From IMG/VR virus record IMGVR_UViG_3300009514_000006, positions 61,615 through 125,614 of that record: DNA of 64,000 nt, one strand, 5' to 3'. The stretch comes from a virus. A program made the translations under genes and the position numbers. Each line of letters begins with the position of its first letter. Position 1 is the first letter of the stretch. Positions 32,422 to 40,771 of the stretch are shown one piece after another. The notes below the pieces were generated by a model. The model searched no databases. It was not told the origin of the DNA and was given only the letters and a program-made list of their open reading frames with translations.

Positions 32422-33443
32422 TTGATTTTCCTTTGTAGCTTCCAGAGCCAGTAGTCTCCAGAGTCTGTGTAGATTGCTGTGTCAAGAGTTTCCTTGAGCC
32501 AAGGTTTAAGCTCTGGATATTGTAGCACAAGTCCGGGGTCTAGCTTCAGCTTACTTTCCTCTGGGAAGGGAATTATGTATACTGAAAATAGGTGGGCTAA
32601 CTTGTCTGCTGCGTCTTGAATGTCCTGATGGGCGTCAGGGTCCCAAGCAAAGTATACATTCTTGATTTTGTGCTTCTGAAGTAGTTCGATTTGGCTTGTA
32701 GATATTTTCTTACCAAAAGTGCACACAGCCGGGACCCCTACACTCAGGTACCCTAGTGCGTCGAAGACTCCCTCTACGATTACTATTGTGTCTTGTTCTT
32801 TGAGTTGGTCTAGGGGCCACAGCCACTGTTTGATATTCTCTGAGGATACGTACTTTGGGTCCTTATCAACTATACAGCGCCCCTGATAGGCCACTGTCAG
32901 CCCGAAATAATTGACGGGGAAAAGAACGTAGGGACCAGAGTGTCCTCTTAGGGAGCCAACCATAGCTAACTGGCGCTCCTTTATAATCTCTTCGCTGAGA
33001 CCTCTTTTTAGGAGGTAGTTGTACGCGCGGGTGCCGGTAACACCCTCGAAAGGTTCCGTCTGGGGCAGAGAGACTGTATCTATAGGTTCGGGTGCATCTA
33101 ATGTTTTATCTGGCTTAATTTTGTCTTGAACAGCACTTTCAAACTCGTTCTCCTTTTTCGCTGGAGACACAGTCTGGGCTAGTTCTATTTTAATGTCATT
33201 AAGGTGGCGACCACTAACTTCGGCCATCAGCCTACAGATGTCTCTGATGCCCTTCCCGAACCCACACCTCTGGCAATAGAACAATTTTTTCTCTACGCTA
33301 ACATAGAGTTTGCTCTTATCATTCAGGCATACGGGGCACACCCTTATTCGTATTTCTCCATCATTACGAAAGGTTATCTCCGTGTAGTCATTTAACCAGG
33401 ACTCTAAATCTAGGTCTTCTAATGCTTCTTCTAACTTAGCCAT
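32418..33443 (-). CDS. DnaG-type primase (zinc finger plus TOPRIM)
   Basis: A 341-residue primase. The N-terminal CHC2-like zinc ribbon has Cys36, Cys39, Cys57 and Cys60 (CPVC...CQRC). The middle (GTRAYNYLLKRGLSEEIIKE, VLFPVNYFGLTVAYQGR) matches the RNA-polymerase core of DnaG. The TOPRIM part carries 'IVIVEGVFDALGYLS' (Glu) and 'NVYFAWDPDAHQDI' (Asp-x-Asp). No helicase domain is fused, so a separate helicase must exist. It makes primers for phage DNA synthesis. It lies next to the AT-rich hairpin region, which supports an origin there. No clear ribosome site precedes the ATG. Confidence 0.9.
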   Translation of the reverse strand: MAKLEEALEDLDLESWLNDYTEITFRNDGEIRIRVCPVCLNDKSKLYVSVEKKLFYCQRCGFGKGIRDICRLMAEVSGRHLNDIKIELAQTVSPAKKENEFESAVQDKIKPDKTLDAPEPIDTVSLPQTEPFEGVTGTRAYNYLLKRGLSEEIIKERQLAMVGSLRGHSGPYVLFPVNYFGLTVAYQGRCIVDKDPKYVSSENIKQWLWPLDQLKEQDTIVIVEGVFDALGYLSVGVPAVCTFGKKISTSQIELLQKHKIKNVYFAWDPDAHQDIQDAADKLAHLFSVYIIPFPEESKLKLDPGLVLQYPELKPWLKETLDTAIYTDSGDYWLWKLQRKIK

Positions 33444-33496
33444 AATGTTATCTGTTGAATTTTACTTGTTAACGTGTTACTGCTAGAGGGTACCAC

Positions 33497-33766
33497 ATGT
33501 TGTTAGCCCTGACAGTCCTAAAAGTCTTTGCATTCGGCGTCATGATTGACGTTGCTTTTGTTTTGTGGACTTTAGGGGCTACCAGAGGGAGCTATATCCG
33601 TGCCGGTACCTTTTCCGTGCTCACGTCGATACCGTCTGTGTTTGGGTACATTGAGATCTTCGATAATAGGTGGATGGCTATACCTTGGTTTTTCGGCTTG
33701 TTCATTGGGACAATAGTGGGGATAAAAATAGATGAACTCATTAGTAAGCGTAGTAGCCAAGAGTAG
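33497..33766 (+). CDS. Small hydrophobic membrane protein, DUF2179-like
   Basis: An 89-residue protein with three hydrophobic segments (about residues 3-25, 35-52, 58-78) and a polar tail (KIDELISKRSSQE). It may be a small membrane protein of the yebN/DUF5698 sort or a holin; its place at the head of the plus-strand lysis and lipoprotein block favours a lysis or envelope role. It overlaps the next gene by 35 bp. A weak promoter (TTGAAT, 17 bp, TACTGC; 33455-33483) precedes it, divergent from primase. Confidence 0.6.
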   Translation: MLLALTVLKVFAFGVMIDVAFVLWTLGATRGSYIRAGTFSVLTSIPSVFGYIEIFDNRWMAIPWFFGLFIGTIVGIKIDELISKRSSQE

Positions 33767-34253
33767 CTTAGTCCTATTATTTTCGTGTTCTTTCGACACC
33801 AGCGGTTATCCTAGCGACGGAAGACCCAGCACTGTTACTGATTCTTCTATGATGGACGCTCGTGAGATGACGAGTATCCACCTAGCTGGTAGACTCTACT
33901 ACCACAACAACACAACCACCAGCTGTATCAATGCAGAAGAAGTAGATCTTACCCTAATTGCAAACTCTACTCCTCCTAGAATGATCGAGTATCCTTGGGA
34001 TCATTACACATGTGGAGATATAAGCGTAGTGGGGGACACCTTCCACCTTCAGTGCCTCTACTATGACTGTATATACATATATGATAGTTGTTTGTTTCCT
34101 TTTGTGCGTAAGCTAACATTCCAATTAAGCAAAGAAAACAACTATTCGGGGATAATTTGGATTAGGCTAGAAGATACTAGCGAGCAATATGACGGACCAT
34201 ACTGGTTCTGTGACAGCTTCTTTAAAGTAAAAGGTGTTCCATTTTTTGATTAG
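33732..34253 (+). CDS. Predicted lipoprotein (173 aa)
   Basis: The N-terminus (MNSLVSVVAKSSLVLLFSC) is a signal peptide ending in a lipobox with Cys19; Ser at +2 predicts outer-membrane sorting in a Gram-negative cell. The mature part is beta-rich with several Cys (TTTSCINAEEVDLTLI, DHYTCGDISVVGDTFHLQCL, YDSCLFPF) likely to form disulfides in the periplasm. No family is recognised. It starts within the end of the upstream membrane-protein gene. It could alter the host surface, for example in superinfection exclusion. Confidence 0.7.
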   Translation: MNSLVSVVAKSSLVLLFSCSFDTSGYPSDGRPSTVTDSSMMDAREMTSIHLAGRLYYHNNTTTSCINAEEVDLTLIANSTPPRMIEYPWDHYTCGDISVVGDTFHLQCLYYDCIYIYDSCLFPFVRKLTFQLSKENNYSGIIWIRLEDTSEQYDGPYWFCDSFFKVKGVPFFD

Positions 34254-34267
34254 AAAGTAGGTTACTA

Positions 34268-34699
34268 ATGCACATTAATGTTGAAAAGATTAATAAAGTG
34301 TTACTGTTTGTCGCAGCCGCGCTATTTTTGTTCTTGGTAGTGTTTATCAGTACTGGGTGCTCGGATGATAAAGGAGAACCAGCAGACCCTATCGAAAACG
34401 GAGAAGCATGCGACTCTGACTCAGAGTGCCTTGGTGGGTGGTGTGTGACCGAGCTTACTGATCCTCAAGGAACACGGTCTATCGCCTTCCCTGGTGGTAT
34501 GTGTAGCTCTGGTTGTGACTTTGAGGACGAAACTAGCTGTGCCGAGGACGAGATCTGTGTAAGGTATAACCCCACAGGAGAGATGCTCTGCCTTGTTCTC
34601 TGTGAACGACCTTCTCAATGTCGCACAGACGAGGGCTACGCCTGTACTTCCTTGTCCTTCTTTGGTCCAAACGCTTGCTTTCCTCCCATTGGAGGCTAA
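34268..34699 (+). CDS. Cys-rich lipoprotein of deltaproteobacterial style
   Basis: A 143-residue protein. An N-terminal hydrophobic stretch ends in the lipobox 'FISTGC' (Cys31, then Ser-Asp-Asp). The mature domain has about 14 Cys in a pattern such as 'GEACDSDSECLGGWC', 'GGMCSSGCDFEDETSCAEDE' and 'LCERPSQCR'. This small disulfide-rich arrangement is common in surface lipoproteins of Myxococcota and related bacteria. I infer acquisition from such a host. It may coat the cell or mimic a host lipoprotein; no enzymatic function is seen. Confidence 0.75.
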   Translation: MHINVEKINKVLLFVAAALFLFLVVFISTGCSDDKGEPADPIENGEACDSDSECLGGWCVTELTDPQGTRSIAFPGGMCSSGCDFEDETSCAEDEICVRYNPTGEMLCLVLCERPSQCRTDEGYACTSLSFFGPNACFPPIGG

Positions 34700-34712
34700 G
34701 TACTTAATTTCT

Positions 34713-34740
34713 TTGAGAATTACCTAAGGTAGGGTACACT
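34713..34740 (+). promoter_or_regulatory. Promoter upstream of the matrixin-like gene
   Basis: TTGAGA (34713-34718), a 16-bp spacer and TACACT (34735-34740). The transcription start would be near 34747, about 29 nt before the TTG start at 34776. Confidence 0.6.
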
Positions 34741-34775
34741 TGTAGGGTTATTTAACTTTCTACAAGGAGCCTATC

Positions 34776-35429
34776 TTGCGTAAGTCACTAATTTTATTAG
34801 CTTATATTGTATCCTTGTTCAGTTTCTCTTGTATCAGACCCTCGGCCGAGGTTCCTCGGCCTATCACTGAAATTTCTTTTATGAAGGTCTGTTGGGACGG
34901 GGATCGGGTGGTTTATCCTGTTGACAATTTTAATCAGGTAGCCCCCACTTGTCCAAATCCTGTGGAAATTGACTGGGGTGAGGGAAGTCTTCCAATTCGC
35001 ATTAACTCAGAGATCCCAGATCCAGCCATCGAATTGGCCATGATGGTGTGGAATGAAACAGTTGGTTTTGAGCTGTTTGTCCCCGGTAAAATTGGGTGGG
35101 ATATGATAATCACGCTGGCACCCAGTCCGGGAGAGAAAGAAAGCGGGGCCGTAGCCCTGGCCGGTACTGTCCATTTTAAGGACCATGGTCATTTGGGGGC
35201 CATCATATTTGCCTACGAGACTATGGGTGAGCTAGATGGGTACCAAAGGATACAAGTCTATGTACACGAACTTGGTCATGTGCTAGGTTTAGGGCATGAT
35301 GTAAACGATGTGCATTCTCTTATGTATCCGGCGCCTCCTTTAGGTGACATTGGTAGCTTAACCCAACTAGACATAGAGGCAGTTAAGAAGAAATATGGAA
35401 GAACCAGCAAAAAGGTGTCAAAAAATTAG
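34776..35429 (+). CDS. Matrixin-like zinc metalloprotease lipoprotein
   Basis: A 217-residue protein from a TTG start with an AAGGAG ribosome site. Residues 1-19 form a lipoprotein signal ending in 'LFSFSC' (Cys19). The catalytic domain carries the metzincin motif HELGHVLGLGHD (His164, Glu165, His168, His174) and a Met-turn 'SLMYP' (Met183), the hallmarks of M10-type matrixins. It would be a surface-bound protease in the periplasm or outer membrane. A second matrixin-like lipoprotein is encoded at 47486-48007. A role in degrading competitor or host surface proteins, or in release from the envelope, is inferred. Confidence 0.85.
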   Translation: MRKSLILLAYIVSLFSFSCIRPSAEVPRPITEISFMKVCWDGDRVVYPVDNFNQVAPTCPNPVEIDWGEGSLPIRINSEIPDPAIELAMMVWNETVGFELFVPGKIGWDMIITLAPSPGEKESGAVALAGTVHFKDHGHLGAIIFAYETMGELDGYQRIQVYVHELGHVLGLGHDVNDVHSLMYPAPPLGDIGSLTQLDIEAVKKKYGRTSKKVSKN

Positions 35430-35559
35430 CCATGACAATCTCGCTCCTGGATTCGGATGTTGCCAGTGCGCTACGTATAATGTTATCAATCGGCATAAGT
35501 GCCGGTATTGTGGGCATATTCCTTGTTATACAGAGATAGAGATTATTGACAGATCTTAA
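35395..35559 (+). CDS. Small zinc-ribbon protein (54 aa)
   Basis: A 54-codon frame from the ATG at 35395, which overlaps the end of the metalloprotease gene. It encodes 'GFGCCQCATYNVINRHKCRY' followed by 'CGHIPC', a Cys-x2-Cys...Cys-x2-Cys zinc ribbon. AGAAG precedes the ATG. The paired Cys motifs argue for a real gene; function is unknown. Confidence 0.6.
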   Translation: MEEPAKRCQKISHDNLAPGFGCCQCATYNVINRHKCRYCGHIPCYTEIEIIDRS

Positions 35560-35571
35560 AGGTGTCTCACA

Positions 35572-35772
35572 ATGTCTGCTGCGTACAAGGGATGTTGGCG
35601 TTGCTGGACTAATTGTCTGTTTTATAGGTGGTTTGATGACTCCCCGTGTTGGGGAGAGGTTCCTCACATGAGGGATTCTTCATGTGAGGTCCACCTGTGC
35701 GAAGGACATGCAAAGGCGTATTCTACTGGAGAGTTCTACGTAGAGCGTAAAAAAGAGGTGAACAATGACTAA
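35572..35772 (+). CDS. Small Cys/Trp-rich protein
   Basis: A 66-residue protein with 'CWRCWTNCLFYRW', 'SPCWGEV', 'SSCEVHLC' and 'CEGHAKAY'. The many Cys and His residues suggest a metal-binding fold. AAAGGTG precedes the ATG. The end overlaps the endolysin start by 8 bp, so it is cotranscribed with it. It may help lysis or host takeover, but nothing in the sequence proves this. Confidence 0.55.
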   Translation: MSAAYKGCWRCWTNCLFYRWFDDSPCWGEVPHMRDSSCEVHLCEGHAKAYSTGEFYVERKKEVNND

Positions 35773-36625
35773 AGGTATTTCAGATCTAGCGAATCAAACA
35801 AAGAAGAAGTGGAAGGGAAAGCAACGACCTAAAGGTTGGGTTGGTAATGTATTTGGGCTTGTTGTCCACACAACTGGCGGAGGTCTCCCTGCCAAGGCTC
35901 TTAAGCGTAACGAGAACCCAGTAGATACCGCTGTAAACTTCTACAACACAAATCATGGAACTCATTATGTTATTGGTTGGGATGGTGACCTAGTTCAAAT
36001 AGCTACTGAAGATATGGTGGCTAACGGAGTAGGGGTCACCAATAAAGACCCAAAGATTAACCAAATATTGTCCGTAGCGCGAGGTTGGGAAAACGACCTT
36101 CCAAAAGCCATGGTTGACCGATGGAAGAAAAGGTGGCCCAAGTATAAGACACCTCTACAACTGTTCCCTACTAAGTATGCAAATAGCTGTTATGTTCATG
36201 TTGAATGTATTCCCTGTATTTTTTACGAAGCAAATAAGCTGATAACATCTGCGACTCCTATGGGAGGAAGCCTTCGCTTCACTGAAGCCCAGCACAAAAA
36301 AGTAGCCGAGCTAGCTTGTGATATAGCAAAGAGAAACGGATGGGAAGGGGAGTGGTGGAAAACTCCTCGATTGGTTGGGCACGAGGATATTACTCCAGTG
36401 TCCAGGAGCACCTCTACAGGTGGTTGGGATCCCGGTTGGCTCCGGGCCACGCCTTACTTTGACTGGGATTTTGTCTATTCCGAAATCGACAAGATCGTGA
36501 ATCCGGTCACAGTGGTAATTGACCAAACACCGGAGTCTGTTTCAGAACCCACTCAAGAGACGGATTCAGTGAATCCATTACTTGCTTTTTTGGCGGCTAT
36601 ATGGGCGAAATTAAAAGCAAAATAA
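35765..36625 (+). CDS. Endolysin: N-acetylmuramoyl-L-alanine amidase (amidase_2)
   Basis: A 286-residue amidase. The fold carries 'GLVVHTTGGG' (His35), 'THYVIGWDGDLVQIA', 'CYVHVECIPC' and 'RLVGHEDITPVS...GGWDPG' (His206, Asp222). These give the His/His/Asp zinc ligands of the amidase_2/PGRP family. It cleaves between muramic acid and L-alanine of peptidoglycan. The C-terminus (about residues 240-286) is a Thr/Glu/Pro linker ending in an amphipathic hydrophobic helix (NPLLAFLAAIWAKLKAK) that could touch membranes. No signal peptide is present, so export needs a holin. AAAAGAGGTG precedes the ATG. Confidence 0.9.
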   Translation: MTKGISDLANQTKKKWKGKQRPKGWVGNVFGLVVHTTGGGLPAKALKRNENPVDTAVNFYNTNHGTHYVIGWDGDLVQIATEDMVANGVGVTNKDPKINQILSVARGWENDLPKAMVDRWKKRWPKYKTPLQLFPTKYANSCYVHVECIPCIFYEANKLITSATPMGGSLRFTEAQHKKVAELACDIAKRNGWEGEWWKTPRLVGHEDITPVSRSTSTGGWDPGWLRATPYFDWDFVYSEIDKIVNPVTVVIDQTPESVSEPTQETDSVNPLLAFLAAIWAKLKAK

Positions 36626-36644
36626 ATATAATTTAATTTTTTAC

Positions 36645-36673
36645 TTGCAAACAGTTTTCTTTCGGCATAGACT
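36645..36673 (+). promoter_or_regulatory. Promoter of the plus-strand virion cassette
   Basis: TTGCAA (36645-36650), a 17-bp spacer and TAGACT (36668-36673). Predicted start near 36680, 28 nt before the TTG start at 36708. Confidence 0.65.
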
Positions 36674-36707
36674 CTTAAGTGGTTGGTGATGGTTGGGGTG
36701 ATAAGAG

Positions 36708-37310
36708 TTGCCGAAATATACGAAGATCTTAGATAGAAATGGCGAAAATGAAGCCGTAGTAACGCCAATAGGGGAAGTCCTTGTCACAGGTAATTTTTCT
36801 ACCTCTGATCAGGCTAACCCTACCAGCGCAGGAGATATACTTCACGGGTCCGTTGAGCTTGCAGGCAGTGACGACCTCCGTGTGGATGGCACCTCTCCAA
36901 AAGTTTTCTCGTTTCTTAGTGATCCTAGCTCTAGTATAGACCTATATATTCGTGATATAAGGTTTATATTAGTTAGCAAACATATAGATCCTTCGGGTGC
37001 CAGTTTCGGTCCTATTCCTTCCTTAACAAATGGTTTGCTCTTTGAACTCCAGACCGATGGGGTTTCTAAAACCATTGCAAACTTCAAAATAACTGAAGAC
37101 TTTCTACGGACTGTGTCTAATCCAGAGTCCGATCCAATTAACAGATCCGGAGCATATGATACCCTCACGGCTATATATGATTATGGGGGAGGCTTAAGTT
37201 TAAAAGGGGGTACAAGTGATTTCGTCAAGGTCACTGTGCGGGACGACTTAAGCCTCCCCCAACTCCTATATTTTACCTGCTCCGTGACAGCTACAAAGGT
37301 GGCAGTCTAA
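36708..37310 (+). CDS. Virion protein with DGENxxVVTPxGExLV N-terminal module
   Basis: A 200-residue protein from a TTG start preceded by GGGGTG. The N-terminus 'YTKILDRNGENEAVVTPIGE' is nearly the same as that of the product of 41432-42061 (YYKILDRDGENSSVVTPAGE). The rest is a beta-sandwich related to the products of 1296-1892 and 44261-44893 (LTNGLLFELQTDGVSK, ITEDFLRTVS, VRDDLSLPQLLYFTC). It opens a run of thirteen virion-type genes. A tail adaptor or receptor-binding role is inferred. Confidence 0.65.
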   Translation: MPKYTKILDRNGENEAVVTPIGEVLVTGNFSTSDQANPTSAGDILHGSVELAGSDDLRVDGTSPKVFSFLSDPSSSIDLYIRDIRFILVSKHIDPSGASFGPIPSLTNGLLFELQTDGVSKTIANFKITEDFLRTVSNPESDPINRSGAYDTLTAIYDYGGGLSLKGGTSDFVKVTVRDDLSLPQLLYFTCSVTATKVAV

Positions 37311-37909
37311 TGCCCACTCATATCGAATTTCCAGCTGGTCACGAACCGTCCACATTAAGGGCTCACTTTCAAGAGGGGTTAGTTACCCGTGCCGATGATC
37401 TTAGCATAAATATTCGATTAGGTCACTTCATTATTGGGTCTAATCACATAAAATATTTGGGAGCGGTTGACCAACCTGTAGTAGACGATACCCTTAATTA
37501 CGTCTATCTAAACTCTGCCGGTGTTCTTCAGATCAACCAAACTGGATTTCCTTTAGCTAATCCGCACATACGACTAGCCCGGGTAAGTGCTAGTAACGGT
37601 ATTATCTGTGCTGTGATAGACGAGCGGGAGCTAATGACCTCAGGTCTGGGGTTTCTTGGATCTATTAAAGCCGGAAAATTAATACCAGGTAATTTTAGCG
37701 GGAATCCTAAAACAGCATCGGTAACATTTGGTACTTCCCTTATAGATACAGAATATACCATTACTTGGGGCGTAGAAGCGATCAATAACCAATCATTTTT
37801 AGTTAGTTTTGAGAACAAGACCATAAATGGTTTCACGGTAAACTTAAATACAAATAATTTAGCAGACTTTGCCCTGCTCACATGGCAAGTGATCCCCATA
37901 GGAGAATAA
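37310..37909 (+). CDS. Tail/fibre protein with lectin-like C-terminal domain
   Basis: A 199-residue protein. The N-terminal half is short-beta (RLGHFIIGSNHIKYLGAVDQ, YVYLNSAGVLQINQTGFP) as in virion fibre-tip proteins. The C-terminal 80 residues, with 'AGKLIPGNFSGNPKTASVTF', 'YTITWGVEA' and 'FTVNLNTNNLADFALLTWQV', match the small beta-sandwich at the end of the 37913 gene product (ILPGSFVGSTAVVTFSASF). Such domains often bind sugars in phage fibres. The ATG overlaps the TAA of the previous gene. Confidence 0.65.
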   Translation: MPTHIEFPAGHEPSTLRAHFQEGLVTRADDLSINIRLGHFIIGSNHIKYLGAVDQPVVDDTLNYVYLNSAGVLQINQTGFPLANPHIRLARVSASNGIICAVIDERELMTSGLGFLGSIKAGKLIPGNFSGNPKTASVTFGTSLIDTEYTITWGVEAINNQSFLVSFENKTINGFTVNLNTNNLADFALLTWQVIPIGE

Positions 37910-37912
37910 TCA

Positions 37913-39097
37913 ATGGCAATAAGAATCAATGGTATAGTGTATGATGAATTAGCAGCCGACCCAGGTACTCCTGCTGAAGGAGAATCTTGGTATAATACTA
38001 CTGAAGATAGGTTAAAAGTATTTGCCAATGGAACAGTACAAGTTGTTGCGTGGGATTCGGAGCTAACATCTCATGAAAATGATACCGGAAATCCGCACAG
38101 TGTTACGTTAGAACAGGCCAGAACTGCTGGTAATGCTGTAATTGGCCAAATAGACATGGGTAATAATAAAATTATCCAGGTTGCTAATGGTACTGCTTCT
38201 ACCGATGCTGTGAATGTTAGCCAATTGATTGATGCTATCACTGCAGCAGGTCTTGGGGATGAGTGGCAGAATTCTGTCCTCGATAAAGACTTGGCTACAG
38301 CACCAGGCTCTCCAAATCCAGGAGACAGATATATCATTGCAGGTACAGGAGGGTTGTGGTCTCCCTTTAGTGTTAATGATATTGTCGAATGGAATGGTTC
38401 TGTTTGGGAGCTAAAGCACACCCCTAATGAGGGGTCTACTACTCGTGTTGATGACGAGAATAAAACCTATCAGCACAACGGTTCCAGCTGGGAGATCTTA
38501 GAGCTAACTCAAGATCATGGTAACTTAATTGGTTTAGGGGACGATGATCATACTCAATATCTCCTGATTAACGGTACCCGAAACATGTCGGGCAACCTCA
38601 ACATGGGCACGTTTCAAATAACTAACGTGGGTAATGTTGACGGCGTCGATGTATCAGATCATAGTGCCCGTCATGAAAGCGGTGGTTCAGACGAGGTTGA
38701 TGGAGATATTCTTGACATAGATTTTGTTCCTGCTAATTATGCCCGGACTACAGCGCCTACAGAAGTTAGCGCACTAGTACATCTTACTGCTCACTTAGCG
38801 GGCATAGATACTGCCATCGGTGACCTTGGTTCGGAAGTTAATTCCCTTGTACATAAGTCCGGAGAGATACTTCCTGGTTCTTTTGTTGGCTCTACAGCTG
38901 TGGTTACTTTTTCTGCGTCCTTTTCAGACGCTAATTACTCCCCTACAGCAATAGCAGAAACTTCAGGAGGTAAAGCTTACCTACTGACTTGTGAATCGAT
39001 TACCTCAGGTAGCTTTGTCATAAACAAAAATTCTTCATCAACATCTGGTTTGACTAAAGTTAGATGGACAGCTATTAAACACGGAGAATCTAACTAG
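37913..39097 (+). CDS. Tail fibre with DUF2793-like domain
   Basis: A 394-residue fibre protein. The N-terminus (INGIVYDELAADPGTPAEGE) is an anchor motif shared with the genes at 39105 and 1909. Residues about 120-200 match a DUF2793-type domain (PNPGDRYIIAGTGGLWSPF, NDIVEWNGSVWE). Then follow shaft repeats (DDDHTQYLLINGTRNMSGNL). The C-terminal 80 residues are the lectin-like sandwich also present at 37310-37909. These parts are typical of fibres in Gram-negative phages. The final domain would contact the receptor. Confidence 0.78.
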   Translation: MAIRINGIVYDELAADPGTPAEGESWYNTTEDRLKVFANGTVQVVAWDSELTSHENDTGNPHSVTLEQARTAGNAVIGQIDMGNNKIIQVANGTASTDAVNVSQLIDAITAAGLGDEWQNSVLDKDLATAPGSPNPGDRYIIAGTGGLWSPFSVNDIVEWNGSVWELKHTPNEGSTTRVDDENKTYQHNGSSWEILELTQDHGNLIGLGDDDHTQYLLINGTRNMSGNLNMGTFQITNVGNVDGVDVSDHSARHESGGSDEVDGDILDIDFVPANYARTTAPTEVSALVHLTAHLAGIDTAIGDLGSEVNSLVHKSGEILPGSFVGSTAVVTFSASFSDANYSPTAIAETSGGKAYLLTCESITSGSFVINKNSSSTSGLTKVRWTAIKHGESN

Positions 39098-39104
39098 GTG
39101 ACCA

Positions 39105-39872
39105 ATGCCCCAATTTATTGATTCCATTGGTTTTGACAATCTAACGATTGATCCGGTCTCCCCTACTAATGGAGAGATATGGTTTAATACTACTGCAAAT
39201 GAATTTAGAACCTTTGTTAATGGTGTTGTAATTTCTTTGAATGATCCTCGTGTGTCAAACAATGACACTACTCCTGCTCCTCTATTTACTAAACTCATAG
39301 CAGGGTCTAATGTTCTTCTTGAAGAAGTTAATGATGGGGGGAATGAAAAGTTACGTATAAATGCAGCAGGTAATGGTGTAGGTGATGGTAGGTTCACCAT
39401 TGACGTAGCAGCCATGTTGGCTAAGCAGGATGACAACCCAGATGATGTGAACAAAGTTGTTATAAATGGTTTTCCAGGACTAAAGATTAAGCACAGTAAA
39501 ACAGCTTTTGGTATATCAGGTCTCTATCTCATAGGCGGCGGTACCTCTCTTACTGTAACCGCCAAGTTCATTTTGAGGGACAGCCATGCAGGAACAATCG
39601 TAAGGCTTGCAGCCAGGGCAAAGGTTAGGAGCACCGGAGAGAATACCAGCACAGGATTTGACGCAGAAAATTTTGTTCCCATTACGGTGAACTCAACTAC
39701 TATTGGTGAGGTTTTTGAAGGTACCATAGTTCTTCCTATTACCGTATCAGATAACGATGCCGTAGCTTTGCATGTTGGTCGAGACGGAAAAAACCTGATT
39801 GCAGGCGCCGGTGCTCCTGACGACTTTGGTAAACCTATCGTTATAATCGCAGTTGAAATGAGAGTTTCCTAA
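39105..39872 (+). CDS. Tail fibre-like protein (255 aa)
   Basis: A 255-residue protein. The N-terminus 'IDSIGFDNLTIDPVSPTNGE' followed by 'IWFNTTANEFRTFVNG' is the same anchor as at 37913. Then comes 'LIAGSNVLLEEVNDGGNEKL', a phrase common in trimeric fibres. The C-terminal 130 residues form a beta-sandwich (VTAKFILRDSHAGTIVRLAA, VPITVNSTTIGEVFEGTIVL, PDDFGKPIVIIAVEMR) that could be a receptor-binding head. ACCAATG places the start. A further member of the fibre set. Confidence 0.72.
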   Translation: MPQFIDSIGFDNLTIDPVSPTNGEIWFNTTANEFRTFVNGVVISLNDPRVSNNDTTPAPLFTKLIAGSNVLLEEVNDGGNEKLRINAAGNGVGDGRFTIDVAAMLAKQDDNPDDVNKVVINGFPGLKIKHSKTAFGISGLYLIGGGTSLTVTAKFILRDSHAGTIVRLAARAKVRSTGENTSTGFDAENFVPITVNSTTIGEVFEGTIVLPITVSDNDAVALHVGRDGKNLIAGAGAPDDFGKPIVIIAVEMRVS

Positions 39873-40771
39873 TGGCTATTGAATATTACCAAAAACGAAT
39901 TAAGACTGTTCCTCCCACAGTCACCGATTGCTCAAATAATGGATATGAGGTTGGTTGTGACTGGATTGACGCAACAACAGGTATTGAATACGTTCTTGTA
40001 GACAGTACTCCTGGCGCCGCAGTTTGGCGAGAACGAACCAATAGCGAAACTGTTTTACTGTCTGAAAAGGGCGTGGCAAATGGTGTGGCTACCCTAGATG
40101 GTTCTGCGAAGATACCTGACACACAAATACCAGACTCCATAGCTAGAGACTCCGAGCTTCATTCTCATACCAACAAAGCTCAATTGGACCTGGTGACAGA
40201 TGGTGATCATGACGTCCGAACAGATAACCCCCACGTAGTAACAGCGGCACAAGTAGGCAACACCACAGCCCAATGGAACGCTAATAAAATACAGGGAAAG
40301 ACAGTAGATGATGCTGCTATCGGTAATAATAAAGTTCTGATGTATAATTTATCGGGAGATAAAATAGTATACAGCAGCTCTCTTCCCGTAGCTCCTGGAC
40401 AACATAGATTGGTGGTGGACACTACCACTACTAGTCAAACTTATGTAAATTTAATGACTGTTAACAGAGTAACGGGTGCAAATCGTGTTAAAGTAACTGT
40501 AGCAGTTGCGTGTAGTCAAACGAGTGACAGAAAACCTGTTTTCTATAGGTTCACACTAGACGGAGTCTCTAAAGGCGGTATGACCGTATCTACTGCTAAT
40601 AAAGAGTGGTCTGAGTGTGGTTACTTCTTGTTTCTCACAGACCCCTTAACTGCTGCATCTCATGAATTTAAGGTTGAGTGGAGAGTGGATAGTAACGAAG
40701 GGCAAATTCGACCTGTGGCTAGACCTGATACTGAGTTTTTTGTGATGATGCTTGAAGAGGTGGCCTCCTAA
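39872..40771 (+). CDS. Tail fibre-like protein (299 aa)
   Basis: A 299-residue protein. The N-terminus 'YQKRIKTVPPTVTDCSNNGY' followed by 'EVGCDWIDATTGIEYVLVD' is a compact beta module seen in phage fibres. A linker with 'ATLDGSAKIPDTQIPDSIAR' and 'HSHTNKAQLDLVTDGDHDVR' follows; 'L-D-G-x-A-K-I-P-x-x-Q-I-P' is a frequent fibre-shaft phrase. The C-terminal 130 residues are a beta-sandwich (KVTVAVACSQTSDRKPVFYR, FKVEWRVDSNEG). The start ATG overlaps the previous stop (TAATG). Confidence 0.72.
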   Translation: MAIEYYQKRIKTVPPTVTDCSNNGYEVGCDWIDATTGIEYVLVDSTPGAAVWRERTNSETVLLSEKGVANGVATLDGSAKIPDTQIPDSIARDSELHSHTNKAQLDLVTDGDHDVRTDNPHVVTAAQVGNTTAQWNANKIQGKTVDDAAIGNNKVLMYNLSGDKIVYSSSLPVAPGQHRLVVDTTTTSQTYVNLMTVNRVTGANRVKVTVAVACSQTSDRKPVFYRFTLDGVSKGGMTVSTANKEWSECGYFLFLTDPLTAASHEFKVEWRVDSNEGQIRPVARPDTEFFVMMLEEVAS

